DNA from: a virus
Length of the DNA stretch: 25,635 bases
Reading direction: 5' to 3' (one strand)
Virus record (IMG/VR): IMGVR_UViG_3300020439_001059
Span: 1-25,635 of that record
Part shown: positions 13,795 through 20,644 of the stretch, piece by piece
Layout of the letters: each line of letters opens with the position of its first letter
Position numbering within the stretch: position 1 is the stretch's first letter
The notes under the pieces: generated by a model
What the model saw: only the letters and a program-made list of their open reading frames with translations
The model's database searches: none
Told to the model about the DNA's origin: nothing
Translations under genes and position numbers: made by a program

Positions 13795-14013
13795 TTAAAC
13801 TCCAAGGATACGACCTGCGGATTCGGAAGTCAATGACTTACCTTTGCGTAGGTGTTCCTCACACTGCTCGAAATAGAATGATGCATCTTCATGACCATAC
13901 TGCTTCAAGACTTCTTTTGCAGATTTGAAAAATTGCAGAAGTTTCATTTCCTGACTAGCACCAAATTCAGCACCAGATGCTTTATGCCAGTTTCCTCTTC
14001 GTTGATTACTCAT
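13795..14013 (-). CDS. Small unknown cytoplasmic protein
   Basis: This encodes 72 residues from the ATG at 14013, with AAGGAG seven bases upstream; the frame extends 18 codons more but without a site. The N-terminus NQRRGNWHKASGAEFG is basic, followed by helices with QFFKSAKEVLKQYG and a Glu/Cys segment (YFEQCEEHLRKG). It overlaps the TM protein gene by 8 bases. No family is recognised. It is part of the run of small early-type genes between the 14.8 kb promoter and bS21, and is probably co-transcribed with bS21. Confidence 0.8.
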   Translation of the reverse strand: MSNQRRGNWHKASGAEFGASQEMKLLQFFKSAKEVLKQYGHEDASFYFEQCEEHLRKGKSLTSESAGRILGV

Positions 14014-14224
14014 TTCGCAACTCCTTGAATTTGTCAAAGAATATATCAATGACTTGTTCCAATTCATCTAGGTTGACTGAATCTTCATCGACACACTCAG
14101 CAACACTAGCAACTCCTTGCTCGAACCCTGCCTTCTTGCCTACCGAATAACCAGATAGACAAATGAAGATTGCAACGGTTACGGCAATCATTACATAAAA
14201 GAAATCAAACTTATCCGAAAACAT
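14006..14224 (-). CDS. Small single-span membrane protein
   Basis: This encodes 72 residues. One transmembrane segment at about 9-26 (FFYVMIAVTVAIFICLSG) precedes a short basic turn (GKKAG) and an acidic helical tail rich in Asp, Glu and Leu. The positive residues after the membrane segment suggest the tail is cytoplasmic. GGAG lies seven bases before the ATG, and the gene overlaps both neighbours (8 and 14 bases). Function unknown. Confidence 0.82.
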   Translation of the reverse strand: MFSDKFDFFYVMIAVTVAIFICLSGYSVGKKAGFEQGVASVAECVDEDSVNLDELEQVIDIFFDKFKELRNE

Positions 14225-14405
14225 AGTTCATCTCCTCATGAATGGTTTGTTGCTCCGCAAGTGCGGCCTCTAAACAAAGACCATACTCAGCAGAACCCTC
14301 TGGGAAGATTTTGCCAACTTCTTTGGCAATCACTTCTTTTGACTCATTGTAACATTCCTGTCCAATGACTTGTGCTTCTAGCACAACTGCTCCAATTTTA
14401 CTCAT
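14211..14405 (-). CDS. Small unknown acidic protein
   Basis: This encodes 64 residues, mostly helical and acidic (Glu-rich), with two cysteines (C18, C44) and no signal or membrane segment. Patterns such as VLEAQVIGQEC and KEVGKIFPEGSAEY look like a short phage family I have met without a function. AGAGG precedes the ATG by seven bases and overlaps the end of the 127-residue gene before it. It belongs to the operon from the 14.8 kb promoter. Confidence 0.82.
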   Translation of the reverse strand: MSKIGAVVLEAQVIGQECYNESKEVIAKEVGKIFPEGSAEYGLCLEAALAEQQTIHEEMNYVFG

Positions 14406-14415
14406 AATTTACCTC

Positions 14416-14799
14416 TCAATCTAAATTGAAATATGGTTTTACTTCTCCTTCGATAATTGCACGGACAAGTTCAACCGAATCATATGAATTGCCACCTATG
14501 TGCCAATCGTATTCACCAGTAGGTGTAGCACCACCAGTCTTCCAGTTGTAGACTGTGGCATTGACATATTCATTGTCAATTTCACCATCCTCATCGGTAA
14601 AGAATACTTTACCTTCAATACACCACTCAGTCTGGACTTTCTCATAGGGGTCACCTGTATCGAAAGAAGGTTTACCGAATAAACCTTTCAAAGTATCGTA
14701 AGTGGTGGTAATTTCACCCTGAAGACAAGTAGAACCATTGAGATACTCAACGACCTCATACTCGACATTATCAGGTTTGATTTCAACATTATTGTACAT
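14416..14799 (-). CDS. Unknown early phage protein (first gene of operon)
   Basis: This encodes 127 residues, acidic, with predicted mixed alpha/beta structure. TTYDTLKGLFGKPS, EWCIEGKVFF, VYNWKTGG and DWHIGGNSYDS form a pattern I recall from many phage proteins of unknown role, apparently a compact globular fold. There is no signal peptide. It follows a perfect TTGACA-17-TATAAT promoter with a leader of about 26 bases and AGAGG upstream of the ATG, so it should be made in quantity early after infection. It heads the operon that reaches the bS21 gene. Confidence 0.85.
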   Translation of the reverse strand: MYNNVEIKPDNVEYEVVEYLNGSTCLQGEITTTYDTLKGLFGKPSFDTGDPYEKVQTEWCIEGKVFFTDEDGEIDNEYVNATVYNWKTGGATPTGEYDWHIGGNSYDSVELVRAIIEGEVKPYFNLD

Positions 14800-14831
14800 A
14801 TTGTATTACCTCTCTCATTATCAATACAAGT

Positions 14832-14860
14832 ATTATATCAAAGGAAAACAAAAATGTCAA
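14832..14860 (-). promoter_or_regulatory. Perfect-consensus sigma-70 early promoter
   Basis: TTGACA (14860-14855), 17 bases, TATAAT (14837-14832). The TGA stop of the preceding gene lies inside the -35 hexamer (GCT TGA CA), as at 16024-16029. It drives the run of small genes leading to bS21. Confidence 0.9.
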
Positions 14861-15123
14861 GCGTTTTTCAAATCTTTTTCTTCGTATTCTTTGATTTTGT
14901 TTTCTAGTTCATTAGCATCTAGAGACTTAGCAACTTTCTTTTTGTGTTGCAATGCTTCTAGTTCTGCCTTTGCTTGAACCAGATGTTGGACACGGTTCTT
15001 AACCGATTTGGGAATACCACCCTTGAATATGTTTGCGTAGTGCTTTAATTCACGGTTGATACCTGAGAGTCCAAGACCTTTTGCCTTTTCGACTCTTTGA
15101 TTGAAACGATATGTATTTGGCAT
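14857..15123 (-). CDS. Small basic helical protein
   Basis: This encodes 88 residues from the ATG at 15123 (MPNTYRFNQR), with GAGG six bases upstream. The N-terminal half is basic (RVEKAKGLGLSGINRELKH); the C-terminal half (about 50-88) is a charged helix with heptad-like Leu and Ala that may form a coiled coil. No family is recognised. Its last codons overlap the next promoter: the stop TGA is part of TTGACA. It follows the DUF3310-like gene by one base. Confidence 0.82.
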   Translation of the reverse strand: MPNTYRFNQRVEKAKGLGLSGINRELKHYANIFKGGIPKSVKNRVQHLVQAKAELEALQHKKKVAKSLDANELENKIKEYEEKDLKNA

Positions 15124-15124
15124 A

Positions 15125-15439
15125 TTATCCTCTGTCGTAGTGGTCATGAACATGAAGTTGAATGATAGCATAGTGTAGAACTTTCAACAAGTCCTTACGA
15201 TTGTATCCATCCTTATTGCCATATCTCTGGGCATACTTCATGATATTACCAATACAGAATCCATCACCATGACCACCGTCAATGATAAACTCTGTTGCTT
15301 GAAACTTATTCTTAGAATAATGTTCACCGTATGTTGCGTCAATGTAATCTTTCAATTCTTGGATAAGATTACCTTCGTTATAACGATATTCAATTGGATT
15401 AACTACCTCTTGTATCGCATCTTTCATTCTCTTTCTCAT
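15125..15439 (-). CDS. DUF3310-like protein
   Basis: This encodes 104 residues from the ATG at 15439, which overlaps the SleB stop (TAATG) with AGGTGG five bases upstream; a GTG nine bases earlier is less likely. The family signature is clear in NIMKYAQRYGNKDG followed by NRKDLLKVLHYAIIQLH, a helical HTH-sized unit found in many phages (DUF3310, sometimes labelled nucleotide kinase by transfer). The N-terminal part IEYRYNEGNLIQELKDYID is also typical. Its function is not established; the label kinase is not supported, since there is no P-loop. Confidence 0.85.
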   Translation of the reverse strand: MRKRMKDAIQEVVNPIEYRYNEGNLIQELKDYIDATYGEHYSKNKFQATEFIIDGGHGDGFCIGNIMKYAQRYGNKDGYNRKDLLKVLHYAIIQLHVHDHYDRG

Positions 15440-15993
15440 TATTTCCACCTATAAAATATATGCTCTCCTATGCGTCCGATTAAGACCATACCTTCTGCGG
15501 ATGCCCAGTCAGGGTTGACATAGGTTGCATGATAATGTGTTGCACCTTCGGTAATCCCACGGTGTAGTCCGTTTTCTAAATATTGATACGCAATATTACG
15601 AGACCTATCCCATGACCTACCTTCCTTTGGGTCATCTTTCAAACCGTCACAATACCAAGAGAACTGACATCTATTCCTACGAGGGAAAGTCCTTCCGTCC
15701 TCTGTCGTATAGGTCTGTGCTTCATACACAACATTACATATATTGTTTGGATACCTTGTATCTTTGACACGGTTGAGAGTGACATCTGCTACGGCAACTT
15801 GACCTGCAAGATGCTCTGCTCTTGCTTCATGGTAAATGTTAAGTGCCATGCAGTAATGTTCTTCTGGTGTATAATAGTCATTACCATATTGATATGGTTC
15901 TGTAACTACTGTTTCACCGTTGATTTGGAGTGCAGTTGTCGCAGTCGCAATGCCCACACTCAGTGCTATTCCTAGCATCACAGATTTTTTCAT
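15439..15993 (-). CDS. Secreted cell-wall hydrolase, SleB family (likely lysin)
   Basis: This encodes 184 residues. The N-terminus MKKSVMLGIALSVGIATATTA is a signal peptide or signal-anchor, so the enzyme reaches the periplasm by Sec. The SleB/hydrolase-2 domain covers about 46-184: NIYHEARAE with E56 as the catalytic acid, GQVAVADVTLNRV, CQFSWYCDG, GATHYHATYVNPDWA and GRIGEHIFYR. It cleaves the glycan chain of peptidoglycan, most likely for lysis. Cysteines at 48, 86, 109 and 115 could form periplasmic disulfides. The promoter's -10 ends seven bases before the ATG, with no ribosome site, so the mRNA is predicted leaderless. An early-type promoter for a lysin is unusual. Confidence 0.93.
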   Translation of the reverse strand: MKKSVMLGIALSVGIATATTALQINGETVVTEPYQYGNDYYTPEEHYCMALNIYHEARAEHLAGQVAVADVTLNRVKDTRYPNNICNVVYEAQTYTTEDGRTFPRRNRCQFSWYCDGLKDDPKEGRSWDRSRNIAYQYLENGLHRGITEGATHYHATYVNPDWASAEGMVLIGRIGEHIFYRWK

Positions 15994-16000
15994 GGGGAGT

Positions 16001-16029
16001 ATTATAACAAATCACTTGACGAATGTCAA
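16001..16029 (-). promoter_or_regulatory. Perfect-consensus sigma-70 promoter with dyad at -35
   Basis: TTGACA (16029-16024), 17 bases, TATAAT (16006-16001), then seven bases to the SleB ATG. An inverted repeat CTTGAC-4-GTCAAG (16015-16030) covers the -35 and spacer, and could be an operator. The stop of the preceding gene (TGA) is inside the -35. Confidence 0.9.
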
Positions 16030-16697
16030 GCGGTTTCTAACCTTTCAATCATATCTTGGATTGCATAGTATGCCATATTAAGTCTCTCAGATACTTTTCC
16101 ATACGGAAACTTATATGCTAATGTGATGCGAGGACAATTTGTCCATGCACTATGCCAACAATGATGTTCAGGTTCATCGATTCTACCAAATCGATACCAT
16201 CTACCTTGCCATCCTTTGACATCGTGTTCTGTAATTATCTCATCTTTCTTCTTATCATAATAAGAAAAATAACCATCACCTTTCTCACTCCATGTAAGAA
16301 TGAGTTGGTATCCAAAGGCATTCCAGTTAGTATGCCATCCTACAAATCCATTAGGTGGATAATATGATACTAGTGAACTTGAGTTTGCTCCAAACTCACG
16401 AGGTAAGGTGTGTTTACACCATTTATGTAATTCTTCAAATACTTCTGGTCGTTTTGAATAACCTTGTGCAGATTGAAATCCATATCCCTTCTCAGGAAAC
16501 CCTACATGCTCTTCACCTTTTTCATAGGTCTTCCACAACCAGTCTTCAGAAACATATTGTTCCCAATCTGGGGTAGGGTCTTCACCACCTTGTAAGTTAT
16601 CAGATAGTTCTTCGCACAACTCTTTGCGTTCTAGAAACAAGTCTCTTGTTTTATCTAGAATACTGAGCATTTGTGGATTAACTATATTGATTTCCAT
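16026..16697 (-). CDS. 2OG-Fe(II) oxygenase-like protein
   Basis: This encodes 223 residues from the ATG at 16697, two bases after the thyX stop; the frame extends 24 codons upstream inside thyX. The second half looks like a double-stranded beta-helix oxygenase: YYPPNGFVGWHTNWN (112-126) with H122 and N124 in the HxD position, a strand GDGYFSYYD, and HHCWHSAWTNCPRITLAY (178-195) with H182 and R190 as distal His and 2-oxoglutarate-binding Arg. The Asp-to-Asn change at the metal site is odd and could lower iron binding. I recall near relatives in marine phages. The substrate is unknown. Confidence 0.8.
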   Translation of the reverse strand: MEINIVNPQMLSILDKTRDLFLERKELCEELSDNLQGGEDPTPDWEQYVSEDWLWKTYEKGEEHVGFPEKGYGFQSAQGYSKRPEVFEELHKWCKHTLPREFGANSSSLVSYYPPNGFVGWHTNWNAFGYQLILTWSEKGDGYFSYYDKKKDEIITEHDVKGWQGRWYRFGRIDEPEHHCWHSAWTNCPRITLAYKFPYGKVSERLNMAYYAIQDMIERLETA

Positions 16698-16698
16698 C

Positions 16699-17367
16699 TT
16701 ACTCTTCCAGAGCCTCACATACGGCAGGGAAATGTGTATTGATAATGTCCCAACATTTATCAGCAACAATCATATGTTCTTTCTGTGTGCCATTACCTCT
16801 TCGAAGTTGACAGTAATGAATCCAAGACCTAAGTGAACCTGCCATATAAAGGACAGACTCAGTATTACCTTCTGGTAAAACTGCTCTTGCTTGTTCTTTG
16901 GCAATACCGTTTTCTAATGCCCATCGATATGCTTTCTTTGCTTTAATAATAACATCCTCTTGATGCCTTCTCCACTGAGCATTCTTTTTAACATCTGATG
17001 GGTCATTCATATCCAAGGGAATAGAGTTCTGTCTATTCTTTTCGTCTTGTAATCGTGCGTCACGAATCTCTGTATTCTGTTGCTCTGCATATCTTTGAGA
17101 GAACTCTTGGAATGCAAAAGACCTATGACGAATAATCTGCCTTGCAATATCTCTTGTTGTTTTGATTTCAAGAGTCATATGTACCATTTCGAATGGTGAC
17201 CAATGATTCTCACGAATCAAATAACGAACAAGACCTGATGCGGTCTTGAGATTATTCTGATTACTAGGATTCGATACACGAGCAGTATATGCTACGAGTT
17301 GTTCTGCCGTTAGGCAATCTGTGATTGCGGTTGGTTTTGATAATGATATAAGGTTTACTTCACTCAA
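16699..17367 (-). CDS. thyX: FAD-dependent thymidylate synthase ThyX
   Basis: This encodes 222 residues. The ThyX signature RHRxxSxxxxSxR appears as RHRSFAFQEFSQR (80-92; the first Ser position is Phe/Ala-shifted, the second Ser is kept). HWSPFEMVHMT (55-65) and RSWIHYCQLRRGNGTQKEH (179-197) also match the dUMP and FAD sites. It makes dTMP from dUMP with methylene-tetrahydrofolate and NADPH, supplying phage DNA synthesis. The start is a TTG with GGAG eight bases upstream, overlapping the TGA of the preceding gene; no in-frame ATG lies near. Such a start would limit expression and couple it to upstream translation. Confidence 0.95.
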   Translation of the reverse strand: MSEVNLISLSKPTAITDCLTAEQLVAYTARVSNPSNQNNLKTASGLVRYLIRENHWSPFEMVHMTLEIKTTRDIARQIIRHRSFAFQEFSQRYAEQQNTEIRDARLQDEKNRQNSIPLDMNDPSDVKKNAQWRRHQEDVIIKAKKAYRWALENGIAKEQARAVLPEGNTESVLYMAGSLRSWIHYCQLRRGNGTQKEHMIVADKCWDIINTHFPAVCEALEE

Positions 17368-18074
17368 GTGAGATACTCCATTGCCTGATTTACATTCATT
17401 GTTTTGAAGTCGATACCAAAATTGATTCTCACTCCTAAATCACCATCTCTATGAACTGAGTGCCATATCTCATGATTAAAGAGTGTCCACACATTCGGTG
17501 TCAGACTTTTCTCCTCTGCAACTTTCAACTTTGCCATATCAGGTATGTAGTATTCTGGGTAGTGTTCAAATGGTGTAGTTTCATCATACCATTTGGTTAC
17601 CTCACCTTCACCTTCTAATAAACAAAAGAAAGATGCTAATCTTGCATGTCCACGATGTGGATGCAATAATTCACCACCGTCTTGAATCTGAACCACTGGT
17701 AAAGACTCATCCTTGGGAATACCAAATTCAAGATAAGTTTGTTCTTTGACATACTGACGCATATCTTCTGGTAAATCGTATTGGTCAATAATGATACGAT
17801 TCACCTCACCAAACTCTCTTAACATTTTTATCTGTCTGCGTTTCCACTCTCGTGCTTTCTCAGCACCAAACTGGTCAACGACTTTATCCCATTCGTTCCA
17901 TGGGGTTCTATCTACCGCATGAAAACTTCTGGGTCTAAAGGTTAAATGTGGATGCGTTCTTTCACCAGTCTCTTTATAAGTCTGTGCTACTTCTCTTGCC
18001 CATGTCAAGCATTGTGCTTTAACATCTGAAAGAAATCCATCATCAAAGTCTAACTCTTTATTGTATATCTTCAT
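17364..18074 (-). CDS. Cupin/2OG-oxygenase-like protein of unknown substrate
   Basis: This encodes 236 residues. The N-terminal half is helical and charged. From about 125 onward, a barrel-like part contains GGELLHPHRGHARLASFF (H138, H140, H143), a strand with EGEGEVTKWYDE, and LFNHEIWHSVHR (H201, H205, H208), followed by GVRINFGIDF with R216. Two His-rich strands plus a late Arg suit a non-heme iron cupin or 2OG oxygenase. No close family comes to mind. The ATG overlaps the cytochrome stop (ATGA) and its own end overlaps thyX. A redox or oxygenase role is inference from motif layout. Confidence 0.75.
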   Translation of the reverse strand: MKIYNKELDFDDGFLSDVKAQCLTWAREVAQTYKETGERTHPHLTFRPRSFHAVDRTPWNEWDKVVDQFGAEKAREWKRRQIKMLREFGEVNRIIIDQYDLPEDMRQYVKEQTYLEFGIPKDESLPVVQIQDGGELLHPHRGHARLASFFCLLEGEGEVTKWYDETTPFEHYPEYYIPDMAKLKVAEEKSLTPNVWTLFNHEIWHSVHRDGDLGVRINFGIDFKTMNVNQAMEYLT

Positions 18075-18514
18075 TTAAGTTCTGCTTCTACAAAATCTCC
18101 AAGAGTTTGTATATCTGCATCTGAGAGAACACTTGATTGTCCCCACATCACACCAGACATTGCTCCTCTTGTTTCTCCGTTTTTATATTGGGTAAGTGCT
18201 TCTACTATATAGTCGGAACTTCTACCTGCTAATGCAGGGAATGCTCCAATACCCTTACCATCGTTACCATGACAGGCTGCACATCCTGCCCATGCTCCTC
18301 TGATAGAACTGAACTCGTCAGCATTTGCTAATTCTGCTTTTGCTCTTTCTATCTCTACAACCGTGCCATACTTTGCTACATGTGCTTCATAGCATTCACC
18401 GTTGCAACTTTTTATATTACTATATCCCTTGACTTCTAAGTCAGGATAGATTACACCTGCAAAAAACCCTGTAAATGCAAGGCAACCTAACAATACCATT
18501 CCTAGTTCTTTCAT
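18071..18514 (-). CDS. Class I c-type cytochrome, membrane-anchored or secreted
   Basis: This encodes 147 residues. A hydrophobic N-terminus (about 6-23) is an uncleaved anchor or signal. The heme site is CAACH at 78-82 (C78, C81, H82), followed by GNDGKGIGAFPALAGR and a distal Met in GAMSGVMWGQSS (M119 or M123), then the C-terminal helix of small c-type cytochromes (c4/c5/caa3-like domain). Heme would be attached in the periplasm by the host Ccm system. It can carry one electron between respiratory complexes, or to an oxidase. Two extra cysteines (37, 41) in the N-terminal linker might form a disulfide. GGAG precedes the ATG. This is an unusual gene for a phage. Confidence 0.93.
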   Translation of the reverse strand: MKELGMVLLGCLAFTGFFAGVIYPDLEVKGYSNIKSCNGECYEAHVAKYGTVVEIERAKAELANADEFSSIRGAWAGCAACHGNDGKGIGAFPALAGRSSDYIVEALTQYKNGETRGAMSGVMWGQSSVLSDADIQTLGDFVEAELK

Positions 18515-18535
18515 GATTCTCCGTTGTTTTTTGTA

Positions 18536-18889
18536 TTAAGAATTCCTTTTTAACCGTTCTATTCTTACTCTAACATAGAGTAAATTTCTTAGTCCTGCGC
18601 CTGGCAAAAACATATGCAGTTTCTTTCTTCTACGAATTGCTATACCAACATACAACAATCCTAGAGGATACTGTTTGTATCCTTTTGCATTCCCTCTAAA
18701 CCAGAAGAGCATATTTCGATAGTCACCCCATCTACCAGTAATAGTAGTGAAGTCCCCAAACGAATTTATGAATCTTCCTTTGAAGGTATGGTCAGTTGAC
18801 AACTCACAAGTAAAATTGTTCTTGTCTCCTTCTACATATTCCTTCTTAGAAAATCCGTAATGTTTTAAGTAACTATCGAATAAAATCAT
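18536..18889 (-). CDS. Unknown basic protein
   Basis: This encodes 117 residues. It begins with MILFDSYLKHYGFSKKEYVEG and has a mixed beta-rich middle (FKGRFINSFGDFTTITGRWG), a Trp/Phe/Arg patch and a very basic C-terminus (RRRKKLHMF, RVRIERLKRN). A weakly hydrophobic stretch (YPLGLLYVGIAI) is too short to call a membrane span. The ATG overlaps the helicase stop (ATGA) without a clear ribosome site, so it is probably translated by coupling. No family is recognised; nucleic-acid binding is possible from charge alone. Confidence 0.75.
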   Translation of the reverse strand: MILFDSYLKHYGFSKKEYVEGDKNNFTCELSTDHTFKGRFINSFGDFTTITGRWGDYRNMLFWFRGNAKGYKQYPLGLLYVGIAIRRRKKLHMFLPGAGLRNLLYVRVRIERLKRNS

Positions 18890-20274
18890 TCTAACTTGAA
18901 GTTCTTGAACTTCTCAGCACTGATACTCTCACCTGAATGAGATTTATCAAACACTGGTCTGTCATCAACTACTCCTGTATCGTCTGGGTCATTGTCATCT
19001 GATAGACGCATCTTGCTCCTATCAATCTTCAATGTGAATCTATTGTATTTAGTAGGGTCGTTATATCTGTTTTTCAACTGCTTCACCATAATCTTACCTA
19101 GGTTGTTCAACTCATCATTAGAGATGAGAGCAAACATAAGGTCAGCAGTTGCAGGTAGACCAAACGATTCTGAAGTATCTTCAAGTCCTACATCATCATT
19201 AGAGTAACCACTACGAGTGGTCTGTGTTGCAGATACAATAGGAACATTGAACTCAACTGCGAGTCCACGAATCTCCTCTGCAATACTCTTGATGTAAGAA
19301 TAAGAGTTGATTGCACCACCCATACCTTTCATCCTAGAGGATGCACAGATATTAAGATAATCAATAAAGATAATCTCTGGTACAAAGTTCTTTTTAAGTT
19401 TGAGTTCGTTAAGTAATGCACGGAAGTGTGCAGTATTTGCTTGACCTGTAGGATACTCTTTGATAATAAGTTTACCTTCGGTCTTTGCTTTGAGTTGACT
19501 TACCTTGTCAGAGAACATAGTCTTAGATAGGTTCTCTAACTGGTCAATAGGTACATTCAATAAGTTAGCATCAATTCTTTCTGCGATTCTTTCTTCTGCC
19601 ATCTCCATAGTGATATACAATACATTGTATCCTTGAGACAATGCACCAGATGCTTGATGACACATAAACAATGACTTACCTACACCTGTACCTGCAAGTG
19701 CGATATTCAAAGTCTTGTTAGGTAATCCACCCTTGGTAATCTTGTTGAAGTAGTCTAGGTCAAACGGTAGTCTCTCTTCTTTCTCATGATAGAAATCATA
19801 TCGTTCATCAACATTCTCTAGATAGTCGTGACCAATGTTAGTGTCAAAGGTGACACCAAGTGCTTTGGATAGAACATCTGGAATAGCATTCTTTTGCATG
19901 GTCGCATGTTTACCATCAATGATAGTAATCGATTCCATCACTGCATTGTAAACTGCACGGTCTTGACACCATGCTTCTGTACGGTCAACTAACCAATCAA
20001 GGTCTTCTTTCTCAGGGGTAAAGATATTAGGTAGCAGTTCTGTCGCAAGACGATAGTTGTCTTCACCCAGACTGTGACCTTCATCCAACTCAATCTTGAA
20101 TGCTTCTAAGGTAGGTAGTTTATTGTATTTTGCGACAAACTTTGTAACTTCTTTGAATAACCCTTTGTATACTCCATCAAAATAATCAGGGTTTATAAAC
20201 GGAAGAACCTTCCGCATGTAAGGTTCATTCGTTAACAGATTCCTCAGTATCGTCTGTTCCAGATTTATATTCAT
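18886..20274 (-). CDS. 41: Replicative DNA helicase, T4 gp41-like (DnaB family)
   Basis: This encodes 462 residues from the ATG at 20274 (MNINLEQTIL), with GAGG seven bases upstream; the frame runs eight codons further up inside the preceding gene. An N-terminal helical domain (about 1-150) precedes the RecA-like motor: Walker A AGTGVGKS (194-201), LYITMEMAEERIAERI as the DnaB H1a/H2 region, Walker B IIFIDYLN (301-308, D306) and the late SATQTTR motif (H3). T4 gp41 is a hexameric 5'-3' helicase that works with the gp61 primase and gp59 loader. A possible internal promoter lies about 110 bases before the start. Its C-terminus is acidic and probably disordered. Confidence 0.95.
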   Translation of the reverse strand: MNINLEQTILRNLLTNEPYMRKVLPFINPDYFDGVYKGLFKEVTKFVAKYNKLPTLEAFKIELDEGHSLGEDNYRLATELLPNIFTPEKEDLDWLVDRTEAWCQDRAVYNAVMESITIIDGKHATMQKNAIPDVLSKALGVTFDTNIGHDYLENVDERYDFYHEKEERLPFDLDYFNKITKGGLPNKTLNIALAGTGVGKSLFMCHQASGALSQGYNVLYITMEMAEERIAERIDANLLNVPIDQLENLSKTMFSDKVSQLKAKTEGKLIIKEYPTGQANTAHFRALLNELKLKKNFVPEIIFIDYLNICASSRMKGMGGAINSYSYIKSIAEEIRGLAVEFNVPIVSATQTTRSGYSNDDVGLEDTSESFGLPATADLMFALISNDELNNLGKIMVKQLKNRYNDPTKYNRFTLKIDRSKMRLSDDNDPDDTGVVDDRPVFDKSHSGESISAEKFKNFKLE

Positions 20275-20644
20275 TCCAATCCTCTGCCAACTCTTCATTG
20301 TTGGTCATTATATTACCAGTCTCTTCATCCTTCATAACCATAGTCCCTTCAGACAAGGATGCTTCTATCACCGAATTGAGTATTCTACCACAGTAGGACT
20401 GCAAAGTCAAGTCCTTTTCTGTGAGGTCAGGGTCAGGAGAGGAAACGATGGTGAAGTTGAAAGAGAGGTATCCATCGTCATCATCCTTTCCTGACCCTTC
20501 AAACTTTACATTCCCAAAACGAATTACCGTTTCTGGGAACTCCTCATTGATACGAACATCCCATCCATCCTCACTTTCTGATTGTGGGATAATATCGTAA
20601 TGGATATGTTCTGATAATTTATTTTCTAAATCAATCAACTGCAT
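20225..20644 (-). CDS. Conserved unknown between uvsX and helicase
   Basis: This encodes 139 residues from the ATG at 20644 (MQLIDLENKL), the likely start; an ATG at 20659 has equally poor ribosome sites. The protein is acidic. It has DGWDVRINEEFPETVIRFG, then a Gly/Asp loop (GSGKDDDDGYLSF) and SSPDPDLTEKDL, giving a compact beta-rich fold, and an Asp/Glu-rich tail. I remember similar proteins beside uvsX in marine T4-like phages, without known activity. It overlaps uvsX (14 bases) and gp41 (50 bases). A recombination- or replication-accessory role is suggested only by position. Confidence 0.8.
   Translation of the reverse strand: MQLIDLENKLSEHIHYDIIPQSESEDGWDVRINEEFPETVIRFGNVKFEGSGKDDDDGYLSFNFTIVSSPDPDLTEKDLTLQSYCGRILNSVIEASLSEGTMVMKDEETGNIMTNNEELAEDWNEYKSGTDDTEESVNE
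20382..20410 (-). promoter_or_regulatory. Possible internal promoter before gp41
   Basis: TTGACT (20410-20405), 17 bases, TAGAAT (20387-20382), inside the gene before gp41. Each hexamer has one or two mismatches to consensus. It shares ACTTGACTTT with the candidate at 21745-21750. The chance of a random match is real because it is in coding sequence. Confidence 0.4.

Noticed and set aside
15514-15540. TTGACA with nearby TATAAT-like word on the plus strand
   Set aside because: The spacing is wrong and there are no plus-strand genes.
17999-18010. TTGACA in the cupin-like gene
   Set aside because: No -10-like hexamer 16-18 bases downstream.
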